From: Folioceros fuciformis
Lineage: Eukaryota; Anthocerotophyta; Anthocerotopsida; Anthocerotales
Assembly: GCA_049999805.1 (NCBI GenBank)
Contig: JBNGIO010006273.1
Coordinates: forward strand, 53,637-117,636
DNA: 64,000 nucleotides
Direction: 5' to 3'
A model generated the notes under the pieces. That model was not told the origin of the DNA. It was given only the letters and a program-made list of their open reading frames with translations, and did not search any database. Numbering within the stretch: position 1 is the first letter of the stretch; every line of letters begins with the position of its first letter. Below are positions 24,353-34,930 of the stretch, in pieces. The position numbers were made by a program, and so were the translations under genes.

Positions 24353-24575
24353 TGTTGAATAATTAATTGTTAGTTTATGATACATTGTTATATACCAAGG
24401 GGTGCTTCATCTGAAACCCTAGTTGGTAGTTATTAGTTGTTGTAACCGTTCATGGGACATGGACACATAAGTGCCTAGTTCCCATATTCAATAATATATA
24501 TATCTGCTTTGTGTGCTCTACGTGAGTAATCTCACGGTCGTGTTCGATGTTCACATATACTTCATAAATGCTACA
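24353..24575 (+). repeat. 5' LTR of the young copia
   Basis: 223 bp, TG...CA ends, followed directly by the tRNA-Met-type PBS at 24576-24587. One substitution relative to the 3' LTR. Confidence 0.95.
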
Positions 24576-24685
24576 TGGTATCAGAGCACCTCGTTCTGAT
24601 CCTTGGTGCTCAACGGCTGTTTCTTCTCTAAGCACACCTGACTACTAATGGCAATTTCAGCCAAACCCTAGTGCTTAGTGACAGG

Positions 24686-25189
24686 ATGCCTCGTAGGAAT
24701 TCTAGTAGGCAATCTTTGCCAAAATTCGACAAAGAGAGAGTCAGGCATCCTGCTAAGATCATATTTGAAAAGAAGCCCAACAAGAATTTTGTATTTGCTG
24801 CAGAAAAAGAAGATTGGGATCGGCGGTGGATCACCAATTATCTCAGCAATCTTGGAGATAGTCGGGATTCTGATTCAGAATCTGAACAACCACAACGGAG
24901 GTCTCACATCAGAAATCAGCACTTGCGTATTGCATCATCGAGCACTCGACAGGCGCCAGAAAAATTGGTACCATACGTCGAAAGGTTTACAGAGCATGAT
25001 GCAATCCTGAACTCCATCCTGAACATTAGAAGTAAAGTGCTGGAGTATACCACTCGTGCTGATCATCTGCAATCAAGACAAGAATGCCTTGAGCATCTTT
25101 GCATTTCAGATCTGTCTACAATGGCTAAGCAAGAGCAAGAAATAAACACCCTTAGGGAGCAGATTGCTCACCTGTCACTACCCCACTAA
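24686..25189 (+). CDS. Extra leader-region ORF of the young copia
   Basis: A 167-codon intact ORF between the PBS and gag, starting at the ATG of MPRRNSSRQSLPKFDK. The N-terminus is basic, followed by an acidic Ser/Glu stretch (DSRDSDSESEQPQRR) and a C-terminal helical segment (MAKQEQEINTLREQIAHLSL) that could form a coiled coil. Copia elements normally start with gag here. I know no function for it. It lies 25 bp upstream of the gag ATG (25215) and in a different frame. It is the only long coding frame of this element without a visible lesion. An alternative is that it is captured or non-coding leader sequence. Confidence 0.5.
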   Translation: MPRRNSSRQSLPKFDKERVRHPAKIIFEKKPNKNFVFAAEKEDWDRRWITNYLSNLGDSRDSDSESEQPQRRSHIRNQHLRIASSSTRQAPEKLVPYVERFTEHDAILNSILNIRSKVLEYTTRADHLQSRQECLEHLCISDLSTMAKQEQEINTLREQIAHLSLPH

Positions 25190-25214
25190 GCGAGATTTAG
25201 TGCTCGCAGGCATC

Positions 25215-26243
25215 ATGTCTGGGGCTGCTCCCCCAGACACGGGTTCAGATCGGTTGCAGGAAAAGGACCGTCTGAATCCAGGTAATTTCGATGCCTAGAG
25301 CTTCAGGGTGCGCTGCATCCTAGAAGAGAAACTTCTGATGGAAGTTGTAGATGGAACTGTACCAAGAAGGGTACATGGTCAGCCATCTGGAGTAATGACA
25401 CCAGGAGGTGTGAATCAAGTGCCCTGGACAACGAAAGATGAGCTAGAGTGGAAGTATAAGGACAGAAAGGCACGTACCATATTAGTTGCCTTTGTCTCGC
25501 AGGAGATGATTCCTCACATTCGATTGACGCAGTCTTCAAACGAGGTCTGGTCATTGCTATCAGAAACTTATGACTCTAAGGATATGGTAGCCGAGGCAGC
25601 AGCAACCCTGCAGTATCAGACACTTCGTATGAAGGAAAACGACTCTGTTGAGAGTCATGTTGCCGAGTTTCGAGCCTGTAGGGCCAAGCTTGCATCCTGC
25701 GGAGTGATCATAACAGAATCTAGGTCAGCAGTCCAATTGCTGCTCTCACTTCCACCTAGCTATGAACATTTCAGTTCGGGTCTGCAAACATCAGCAGTAG
25801 TCATACCTGCTACAGCCACAACTCCTGCTTCGTCTAACCTAACTGTCCAGAAAGTTGTAGGGGCGTTGCTGCAGTTTGAGGCCAATAGAAAACAAATGAA
25901 GGGTGGCCCACCTGCGTCCCATTTCTCACATAGACAAAGTGATACAGCTTTATTCTCTGGTAGAGGTAGAGGAAGGGGTAGGGGTCGAGGTAGAGGTGGC
26001 TACGGTAGGGGTAGAGGACAGGCTTCTATGTCTACGTCATCCCCTACTGGTCAGTCAAGCTCATCCTCTAAACCTGGAAATTGTAATTATTGTGGGAAGC
26101 CAGGACACTGGATTAAAGACTGCAGAAAACGAGCAAAAGACGAGGCTGCTAAAGGCAGACATGCACCTGAAGCCCACACTGCTAGGGCTACTACTCCAGG
26201 GCTGCTTGTAGCCTGTCTTACATCTTCCAAAAAGGGTTGCTAG
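25215..26243 (+). pseudogene. Copia gag with premature stop
   Basis: Starts MSGAAPPDTGSDRLQEK. A TAG at 25296-25298 stands where this family has Trp (NFDA-stop-SFRVR). Downstream the frame is open to 26243 and shows the UBN2-type capsid (ETYDSKDMVAEAAATL, LRMKENDSVESHVAEF), an Arg/Gly-rich stretch (GRGRGRGRGRGGYGRG) and a CCHC knuckle CNYCGKPGHWIKDC near 26081. It ends at a second TAG (26241-26243), again probably a Trp codon, which separates it from the protease in the same frame. Gag would form the virus-like particle; this copy cannot make it in full length. Confidence 0.9.
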
Positions 26244-28163
26244 AAGAGGTTCCTAGGCAGTGGAGCCAGCATTCATATGTGCTCAAAGAGGAAGTCATTT
26301 GTAACATACGTGCCATCTCCCACATGTCACGAGACAGCATTAGTGTTAGGAGACGACTCTACCATTCCAATCAAGGGTTCAGGAACCATTCAAATTACGT
26401 TGAAGGATGGAAGTCATCTACTGCTGGAGAATGCACTTCATGTACCAGCTCTTGCGAAGAACCTGGTCAGCACTATGGCGTTAGGGAAGACAAACTTGTA
26501 TAGGATTACATTTGAAGGCACAGAGTGCCATATCTCCAAATTAGCTACTCCAGCTGTCACAATCGCTCGTGGGACACCACTCTTTGATCTCTATCTTTTG
26601 GATTTCGAATCAGATGTTCCCGGTGCTGCAGTGAACTCCACAGAGACAAGCATTAGAACTGTTAAGGCTAGCAATGCTTTTAAGTGGCACTACCGTCTAG
26701 GGCACCCGAACATCCAGGCTATGAGGAGACTGTTGCGTGAAAAGATGGTAATTGGTTTCAATGAGAGTGAACTTCCTGATCTTGATCTCTGTGTTGCATG
26801 TGTACATGGCAAGCAGTACAAGTCGCATTTTGGAAGTGGAAAACCAAGAAAGCCCACAGAGATCTTAGATCTCGTTCATACAGACATCTGTGGACCCATG
26901 TTTGTCACCTCATGGGGAGGAGCCAAGTACTTTGTCGTGTTTGAGGATGATAAATCTCACTTCACTGTGACTGAGCTTCTTCGCCAGAAAAGTGAGGTGT
27001 TTGACAGTTTCAAGCGGTACCTCGCGTATGCAGAAAGGCAAACAGGGTATCAGCTTAAGTGCATAAGATCTGACAACAGCAAGGAATATCTATCAACAGC
27101 CTTTCAGGAGTATTGTCAAGAGAGGGGGATCACACGCCAACTGACCATTCCATATCACTCTGATATGAATGGCCGTGCTGAACGAAGACACAGGACCATC
27201 CAGGATGCTGCTAGAGCACTTCTATATCAAGGAAGGCTTTCAATCAGGTTCTGGGCAGAGGCAGTGCAAGTGGCTACATACCTTCAGAACAGGTCTACTG
27301 TGTCTTCCTTGCGTGGTTCCACTCCATTTGAAGCATGGACAGGAAGTAAGCCTGATCTTTCTCATCTTAGGGTCTTTGGTAGCACTGCATATGCGCATAC
27401 TCCTGATAAGTTACGTCAGAAGTTCGCCTTTAAGTCCAAAAGACACATTTTTATAGGATACACAGCTGGAATACATGGCTACAAGTTATTTGAACCCACC
27501 ACTCGTCAAGTTGTTCATGCACGAACAGTTGCTTTTGATGAGAGCATTGTACTTAGACCTCCGTTGCATTCTTTAGATGACTTTGTAGATCCAGACAGTG
27601 TAGAGCTGTCAGAGCCTCCTGTAGACACTGAACAAGAGGTTAGTGAATCAGACTTTGTCCATTTTCCAGCCAATGATCCGTCTTTTCTTAACCCTGTTCA
27701 GCCAGTTGTTCTTCCTCCTGTCGTCCAGCCTCCACCTGTTGTCCAGCTTGTACTGCCTCCACCAGATCCAGGTGATCCTCCAGATCAGCCTGATCTGTCT
27801 GATTCCTCAGATGATGATGCACCTGCACCTGATCATGCAGCACAAGGTGCTGATGAACACTTACTTGCTACTGCAAATCACGCTATAAACCCTGATTGGT
27901 TTGTCGATGATCCAGTAGAGTATGTCATACCTGTTTCACAGCCTGTTCTTCCACGTTGTTCCACGAGGATCAGGAGACCTCTTGCGCAATGGATTGAGCC
28001 TCCATACAGAAGTGAAGATTTCAGGAAGGTACCCAGTCCTGTTGGCTCAGCACCAGGGGAGGTGGTTATTGATGTGGTTGAGCAGGCTAACATGACTGTA
28101 AATCCAGGCTATGAGCCTCAGTCATATCGTGAAGCAGTGTCTGGTCCTGAAGCACGACAGTGA
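26244..28163 (+). pseudogene. Copia protease and integrase region
   Basis: In frame with gag. The protease motif reads FLGSGASIHMC: the catalytic Asp of DSG is Gly (26256-26258). The GAG-pre-integrase finger (KWHYRLGHPN ... CVACVHGKQ) and integrase core follow, with HTDICGPM, RSDNSKEY (normally NG-x-EY) and the NGRAERRHR glutamate region. A Pro-rich linker (QPVVLPPVVQPPPVVQ) precedes the RT. The frame closes at TGA 28161-28163 (EARQ-stop-KQAIKSEYDSL), once more at an expected Trp. The loss of the protease Asp alone would block maturation. Confidence 0.9.
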
Positions 28164-29718
28164 AAACAAGCAATCAAGTCAGAATATGATAGCCTTATTG
28201 ATAACAAGACATGGGAGATCTGCCCTCCACCTCAGGGGAGGAAAATTGTTACCTCAAAGTGGGTATTTAAATTGAAGTATAAGGCAGACGGCAGTATCTC
28301 GCGTTATAAGGCTAGACTAGTAGCACATGGGTTTTCACAAGTGCCGGGACTGGATTATCATGATACCTTCTCACCTGTCGTGAAGTCTCAATCACTGCGA
28401 GTTCTCTTTTCCATGTCGGCATTTTTCTCCTTGTTCATACGTCAAATGGATGTTAAAACGGCATTCTTGCACGGCAAACTTGAAGAAGGGATCTTCATGC
28501 AACAGCCTGAGGGCTTCAAAGTAGAAGGCAAGGAGGACTGGGTTTGTCGACTACTCAAAACGATCTACAGGCTGAAGCAAAGCCCAAGGGCCTGGTATCA
28601 ATGCATTGACAAGTTTTTGCTAGGACTGACCTTCGTGAAGAGTGCTGCAGATTCCAACGTTTATCTTCTGCAAGAGGACAAAGGATTTTTTATATTAGCA
28701 CTCTATGTTGACAACTGTATTTTACTAGGAACAGACCTAGATAACATCATGAAGGTGAAGCAACTCTTATCTGGGCGTTTTGACATGGTTGACATTGGAG
28801 AGCTCTCATACTGCTTGGGGACTCAACTCCTACGTGACCCTGCCACTGGAACTCTTACAATACATCAGCAGAAGTATATCTACAACATGTTGTTCAAGTA
28901 CAAACTCACAGATGCAAAGCCAGCACTCACTCCACTTGAAGCTGGGTGTAAACTGACAAAGGAGCAATCACCTACCTCAGATTCTGACAAGCTTGAGATG
29001 GAGGCAGTTCCTTATGCCCAAGTTGTTGGCTCTATTATTTATTGTTCCAATAACAGCAGACCAGATGTTGCACTCCCTGTTAGCATGATTTCTCAACACT
29101 TGAAGAATCCAGGGAGAGCGCATTGGTCAGCAACAAAAAGAATTCTAAGATATCTCAAAGGGACAAGTGATCATGGCATACATTACACAAGACAAGACTA
29201 TGATGAAGAGGAGCTTACCTTAGTCGGCTATTGTGATGCTGACTGGGCGGCGGATCCTGATACTAGGAGGTCAGTTTCTGCTTACACCTTCTTACTTGCA
29301 GGTGGAGCAGTTACTTGGTCGTCGAAGAAACAAACCACAGTATCACTCTCCTCGACAGAGGCAGAGTATTCTGCCCTAACACAAGCCTCGAAGGAAGCCA
29401 TATGGCTGAGAAGGTTGCTAACTGATCTTGGACAAGCACAGAAGGGCCCGACTGTCATTTATTGTGACAATCAGTCTGCGTTGGCATTAGCACAGAACCT
29501 TGTCTTCCATGCTAGGACTAAGCACGTGGAAGTTCACCACCACTTCATTAGGCATGTAGTTGAAACAGGACAGTGTTAAACTGGAATATGTGCCAACAGA
29601 ATCAAACGCAGCTGATATACTTACCAAACCCTTACCCAAAGCGAAGCACTATCAATTTAAGAAAGCTTTGGGAGTCCTTAGCCCACTTCATACAAACAAC
29701 AGTTCCAGCAGTTCATAA
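28164..29718 (+). pseudogene. Copia reverse transcriptase and RNase H region
   Basis: It continues from the TGA without a shift: KTWEICPPPQGRKIVTSKWV, then RT (ARLVAHGFSQVPGLDYHDTF, QMDVKTAFLHGKL) and the active-site box ALYVDNCILLG. There the second Asp of YVDD is Asn (28713-28715). RNase H follows (VGYCDADWAADPDTRRSVSA, SSTEAEYSAL, DNQSALALAQN). A single extra T near 29573 shifts the frame before KLEYVPTESNAADILTKPL, and the coding sense ends at TAA 29716-29718. Domain order RT-RNase H after integrase is diagnostic of Ty1/copia. The YVDD change and the breaks make it inactive. Confidence 0.9.
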
Positions 29719-30164
29719 GATGTACACTTCAGGAGTCATGGTATCATTTGCTCCATCACCGTCAGTCACCACATGCCTCATCTTGTGTATACGACCTAGC
29801 GGCAACTTGAAATCTCTGGGCTTGTAGGCTTCAGGAGCTACAACCTTGTCCAGACCCTCAGTCAAGTCTTCATTCTTAGTCATGATGCTCCAGGATCCGT
29901 CAGGAGCAGCCTGTTTTTGCTTGGAGGTGGAAGCTGCAGACTTCTTCAGAGCAGCAATTTCCTCCTCAAGCTTGGTCTATCTCTCCTACACCTCCTTCAG
30001 CATCCCTTGCCAGGAGATTCAATAGCAGCTGAATCAGGTTGTGCCCTGCTTAGGGCAGCAGCGGTCAGCTCCTCATCTTCAGACGCGCTATGGTACTCTT
30101 CAGCTGGATCAGTTTCTTCTGAAGCAGACAAGTAGATTGGCGCAGCTTTGGACCCGTTTGCCAT
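29713..30164 (-). pseudogene. Antisense ORF between copia pol and 3' LTR
   Basis: Reading leftward from an ATG at 30164-30162 (MANGSKAAPIYLSASEETD), the minus strand encodes an acidic segment (EEYHSASEDEELTAAALSRA). After one frame change and two in-frame TAGs it continues with KLEEEIAALKKSAASTSKQK, GSWSIMTKNEDLTEGLD and PEAYKPRDFKLPLGRIHKMR. It stops at 29715-29713, where it overlaps the last codons of pol tail to tail. The length, composition and clean end suggest a real but decayed antisense gene of about 150 codons. Antisense ORFs at this position are known from some plant gypsy elements; I do not recognise this one. Confidence 0.5.
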
Positions 30165-30325
30165 CGCGCTCAGCAGTGTGTGCTCATAGTCTTCTCAGTT
30201 GAGCTTCCGCAGACTCTTACGACTGGCAGGAGCGCGGGCAGGCGTAACTTAGGAATTTTCAAGTTGGCTGTTTTCTGGCCTCTATTCTGGTTTTCTAAAT
30301 TAGTTGTATATACAATGAGAGGGGG

Positions 30326-30548
30326 TGTTGAATAATTAATTGTTAGTTTATGACACATTGTTATATACCAAGGGGTGCTTCATCTGAAACCCTAGTTGGT
30401 AGTTATTAGTTGTTGTAACCGTTCATGGGACATGGACACATAAGTGCCTAGTTCCCATATTCAATAATATATATATCTGCTTTGTGTGCTCTACGTGAGT
30501 AATCTCACGGTCGTGTTCGATGTTCACATATACTTCATAAATGCTACA
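30326..30548 (+). repeat. 3' LTR of the young copia
   Basis: 223 bp, preceded by the polypurine tract (30315-30325) and followed by the target-site copy GCGTT (30549-30553). Confidence 0.95.
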
Positions 30549-30598
30549 GCGTTGAGCTTCCAAGGGTTGCCGATCTCTAAGAATTGCCCTGGCGACAT

Positions 30599-31946
30599 GG
30601 GTGGTAGTTGGGAAGCCGTCGAGGGTGAGGACGAAGGTGAAGGTGAAGATCGTTGGGACACGGTAGAGAGCGGGCGTGGAAATGTCACGCAAATGAGAGA
30701 AGTGCAGGGAGTCGAAGTGATGGAATGAAAGAAGAGTAGGGGGCGGGAAGCGAGAGAGAGGTCAAGGGAGATGGGGCGTATCGGCTGGCGTAATCAAGAG
30801 TAAGCACTTACGCTCCAACACTGGTACGCCTGCAATCGCCCGTGGCGGTTACGCCCTGCCATTTGCATGATGTCAGAGTCCTCGTTCTTGATCGGACTAT
30901 CTTGACAATCAGTCCGGCGGCTGATTCGGTGGAAGAGACTCCGGCATGCTGGTTACTCCAAAAACTCGACTTTGCTGCCACTGTTCTCTAGTCTACCTTA
31001 TGTGGTCGAACTCCGAAAAATTACTCTGGTAGACTATCAAAGTAGAGCTCCGATAGATATTTTGGGAGTAGACACCAGGGCAATGCACTCTTTAATACAT
31101 ATTCTCTCTAGAGCATAGTGCTATGCAATCTAGAGTAGTGACATGCATTACTTGTTCAAAATTGTGTAGAGGTATGTCATTTGACAGAGTCTTGACTAAA
31201 GATTCTCAAATACCTTTTACTATTATGTTTTTGCCACAATCTAACCTTGGATGTTTGAGAAACCTTTTAAAATGAAAGATACCCTCGGATAAATGCACAT
31301 CATCGATGCTTAATACAAGAGCAATATATTACACCGGCACTAGTGAAGCCTTTTAAAATTTAAAAGGGCTAAAAATGCAAATCTCTTAGCATGTTTTGCT
31401 TTGAAGTAGACTACTTTCCTTAGTTCTAAGTTATGCACCAAGATTACTAACCACATAACTCACTAGACTTGATGGCTCATAAATAATAATGCTTCTTATA
31501 ATCATAAAAATCATTATTATCATAATTAGTCATGAAACTAACTAGATTTTGATGTCTCATAGCATTATACTTATAATCATAAGAATCATCATCATCTTAA
31601 CAACAACAACAAAAAAAACAATATTATAAATATCGAGACTTCATTATCTTTGTAGTCTATATAAGTGTGGGTGCATGACTTTGAATTCTATCCTATCCTC
31701 TAGTTCATTATTTGGCTATTTTGTGTTATTGTCATACTTGTGGAGGATAGTTAGGCTACCATTATTACTTCCTATCACCACCATCAAGTCCTATCAACCT
31801 TAACAAAGTACTTTAACTCTAAAGATGCACTTTGTTAGTTTTATTTTACTAAAGATTGCACTTTGTTAGTCATATTTTGCTAAGGATTGTACTTTGTTAG
31901 TTATGTTTTGTTGTTTTTTCTTTTTCTTTTTTCTTCTTTTCGGCAG
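30599..31946. other. Spacer, AT-rich from about 31,100
   Basis: 30599-31000 is the former upstream flank of the coiled-coil element. 31,100-31,946 is AT-rich with no open frame and ends in a long pyrimidine tract, so it is probably intron or upstream sequence of the next gene. No start exon could be identified. Confidence 0.5.
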
Positions 31947-33306
31947 GCTTTCACCAATGCTAATTGTACATGCAGATATGGAAAGAAAAAAAAAATCTTC
32001 AAAGACAATGTCCGGTTTATCAATTACTTCCGAGATAAAGGTGAGAGCAAAGGGACCATCAATATTGGCTCATATGTGCGGGGTTATTGCTGCTTATAGC
32101 ATTGGTGCACCTTTACAAACACCATGTAAGCAAAAAGGATGTCTAAGAACAAAACCTAAGCTAAAGAATAGGGGCAATGTTTCTTTGCAGCCAGATGAAG
32201 GCTTACAATGTGCATCAAGGAATTCTTCAAGTTCAAGGATCATGAGAGAGGTAATCATATATGGATTTGTGCTTTTTTATTCGGATGTAATTAGTACGGG
32301 AGTTACAGATGCCAACATCAATTAATGCCCTAAGAGAAATGTTTAACTAAACAAGAGTTGCAGAAACGGAAAGCTTTGAAGGAACGAATGGAATATTTGT
32401 GTGAAACGATGTGGAAGGGAGATGAGTTTGATGAGGAGGGTGACAAAATAATAGATTATGAGTTGAATAACTCCACATGTGAATTGGGGACGTTACAAGG
32501 TATTTTGGGCATAGGGGAACTTTATTCCAATGACAATAATAAGGGCAAAGGATTGAGTCCTCCCAATGTTGCTCAAAGTGGGGGCCCACTTCATAGCTTA
32601 GAGGCATTTATAAGAGAGAAGGAACGTTGTGAGCAAGGAGGTCAAATAGAAGAATATTCAGCATTGCAGAGTTTTCACATTGTTCCTAAAGTTAATGCCC
32701 TTGAGACAACAATGTTCAATGAAGGTATGAAATTCAGTGTTTAAGTATGTAAATAAGGTTGACATGAAATCTATTTATGTTTTGTGATCATACTCAAAGG
32801 GTAGTCATATTGTTTATGTTTTCTGAATGCTAATAATATTGGAATTGACAATCTTCGCAGAAGGAATAAGACAAGATCCTATTCAAATTGACAGTGCGAG
32901 AATTGACAATTTGAAAGCCCATGAATATGTTGCTGCACACATGGAAAGTGTCATTGCCCACGAAAAGAGTGCTGCTCAAGAAATGAACTGTGACTTGAAG
33001 AACGGAAGTTCCTTGGACATATTAAAAGAAAGTATTGATCGTTTGTCTAAGAGAAGACACTCTCCGGAAATATCCATATCTACAAAAGGTACGAATCACA
33101 TAATGTTTGAAAAATTAATTATGTAGACTTGTATTAGGATGAAACAAGAACTATTCTTCATTTTCACTAGAAGAACGTGATGTAATAATATTTTAATTTG
33201 TGTCATGTGAATAAACACAGGAGCTAGTACCAACAAAGAGCCAAACCCCATTGACATATCCATGTTAAATATTTATCGTAAGCTCAAGAAACAACATAAT
33301 ATATGA
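31947..33306 (+). CDS. Unrecognised multi-exon gene, last four exons
   Basis: Exons 31947-32250, 32364-32724, 32861-33088 and 33221-33306 have canonical GT-AG borders. The first is preceded by an excellent polypyrimidine tract and CGGCAG. All three internal junctions keep phase (0, 1, 1), giving 325 codons to a TGA at 33304-33306. The 5' end is missing; an internal ATG is at 31957. The protein is hydrophilic: a Lys/Ser-rich start (DMERKKKSSKTMSGLS), an acidic segment (EYLCETMWKGDEFDEEGDKI), helical stretches (HMESVIAHEKSAAQEMNCDL) and a basic tail (NIYRKLKKQHNI). I recognise no domain. Four phase-consistent exons are hard to get by chance, so I think it is or recently was a gene, despite the AT-rich setting. 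Confidence 0.6.
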
Positions 33307-34050
33307 GAACCTATAACATTCATCTGAGGTATGCATTACACACTCTAAATATGCATGTGCTAAGATCAAACTAAAGCTACTCCATTATGAATTTTACTAT
33401 GTAGGCAATATATCTATTTTACATTTGTGCAAAACAAACCTAGACATAATATTGCTATGCTTTGTATGGAGGCATAAATGAAGTTGTCAATATTGTTGTT
33501 AAATAGGAACAAATATTATTAGGGGCATATCCTCTTATGTTGGAAGTATATTTTACATAACATTTATGATGTTGGTAACACATTACGCATGCAATTGCTT
33601 ACAGGTCCAATTTACGGTGTTGAGTAAGATGACACTTGTTAAGTAAAGGAGTCATGTAGTACTAGCCAATTTACTGTGGGTACTAGGAAAAGTTTAGGCA
33701 CATATTGGTACTTCTCCCATTTGGTCACATCAAGCTTGAGTGACTCATAGCAAATCTAGTTTCATGAAGATTAGTGACTAGCACTCTTCATGCAGCTTCA
33801 ATTTTTAGTTTGTCCTACATCATCTAGTTTGTCTTGCAGCATCTAGTTTGTCTTATAGCTTTTACTTTGTCCATCCTTGTTAGGATATAGTCTTCTGGGA
33901 ATACGAATGGTACTGCGATTTTGCAGTTAAATTATTTGCTTTAAAATGACACCTAGATCCATGAAGAAATCATGATGACGGAGAAGGCAACTCTTAAACA
34001 ATCTACGTTTGTTTTCTTTTTCCTAAAAACGTAGCTTCTGCACACCTGGT
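33307..34050. other. AT-rich spacer
   Basis: No open frame or RNA gene seen. Short CATCTAGTTTGTCTTGCAG-like phrases repeat near 33,825-33,875. Confidence 0.5.
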
Positions 34051-34237
34051 AAGAAAACAAAAAGGTGGTTATTTCATGATCGGGCACCTTTTAAATGCAT
34101 CTGACAGTTATTTATAGTTTAGGTTTTAGTTTATGAAACCTTTAGAAATCTCATTGTTATTAATTCTACATATTCACTTTCCTAATTCACTTGTCTATAC
34201 TATGCTGCAACTAGGCTACAAACATCACACTTTTCTA
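34051..34237 (-). repeat. 3' LTR of the minus-strand copia
   Basis: 187 bp, aligned end to end with 38402-38588 at about 90 percent identity by eye. Preceded on the minus strand by the purine-rich AAGTGGGAG. Confidence 0.85.
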
Positions 34238-34665
34238 CTCCCACTTAGACTAGCGTGCTGTATATCAACTTTATCTCCACTTGGGTCTTGTTCTTCGAAT
34301 GCTATAACACCTAACGCTTTAGTGTGTTTCCAGTGTGCCTCCTTGGAAAGTGACTTTGTCAATTGATCTGCCATATTATCACTCAAGCTAATATACTTCA
34401 GCTCAAGCACAACATCTTCTATTGCCTTATGAATAAACTGCTATTTAACATCTATATGTCTTGTTCTTGAGTGAGCCACGAGATTCTTAGCTATGGCTAT
34501 TGCGGATTGATTATCACACCAGATACATGAAGGTAATTTCAGGTTATGTCCAAGTGTTTCTAGCAATGACCTCATATGCATCAACTCTTGAGCTGCAGAT
34601 GTGACTGCCGAATACTCTTGCCTACCCCTCCTCTCGTAGGTAGGTTGCCTACCATTCCCACCCAT
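34225..34665 (-). pseudogene. Copia RNase H and C-terminal fragment
   Basis: The minus strand reads QEYSAVTSAAQELMHMRSLL, then SCIWCDNQSAIAIAKNLVAH and RTRHIDVK. After a stop it continues YISLSDNMADQLTKSLSKEAHW. These are the conserved last RNase H strands and the C-terminal ADxLTK motif of copia pol. The upstream part of RNase H and all of RT are gone; the reading frame starts inside the GTAGGT-family insert at about 34620. Confidence 0.85.
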
Positions 34666-34925
34666 TGTCGTAGGTAGATAGCCAACCCCATTGCCGTAGG
34701 TGGGGTGTCTACTGTATAAGTACCTTCCCTACCTACGTAGGTATCTTCCATTTTCCCACGTAGGTACTCTCTCTACGTATGTAGGTAGACATCCTACTAT
34801 GTAGGTATCTTCTTATTCTAACCTACCAGAATAGAACTAAAAAAAAACGCCATAAAAACCTTCACTATCCGCTCACTACCTACCATGGGCACTTGCCCAG
34901 AAACCTACCTTCCACATGCCTTCCT
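34620..34925. mobile_element. Short GTAGGT-family piece inside copia
   Basis: Tracts of CCTACC/GTAGGT and the terminal stretch CCGCTCACTACCTACCATGG with GGGCACTTGCC match the right part of the element at 2102-5752 (about 5350-5752). It sits precisely between the end of integrase and RNase H coding, in place of roughly 1.3 kb of RT. No clear target-site duplication was seen, so either insertion plus deletion or a recombination is possible. Confidence 0.65.
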
Positions 34926-34930
34926 TCGAA

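Larger units (their letters stand above)
24353..30548 (+). mobile_element. Young full-length Ty1/copia retrotransposon
   Basis: Target-site duplication GCGTT at 24348-24352 and 30549-30553. LTRs 24353-24575 and 30326-30548, both 223 bp (TGTTGAATAA...AATGCTACA), differ at one position (24381 T, 30354 C). PBS TGGTATCAGAGC at 24576-24587; polypurine tract ATGAGAGGGGG at 30315-30325. Gag, protease, integrase, RT and RNase H are in copia order. There is an extra ORF before gag and an antisense ORF between pol and the 3' LTR. The near-identical LTRs indicate a recent insertion, yet coding is broken by three in-frame stops and a frameshift. The element sits inside the coiled-coil protein gene of an older element. 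Confidence 0.95.

Noticed and set aside
25296-28163. Stop codons in the young copia read as recoding (readthrough of TAG/TGA as Trp)
   Set aside because: The host genes in the window use TGA, TAA and TAG normally, and active-site residues are also mutated, so decay is the simpler explanation.
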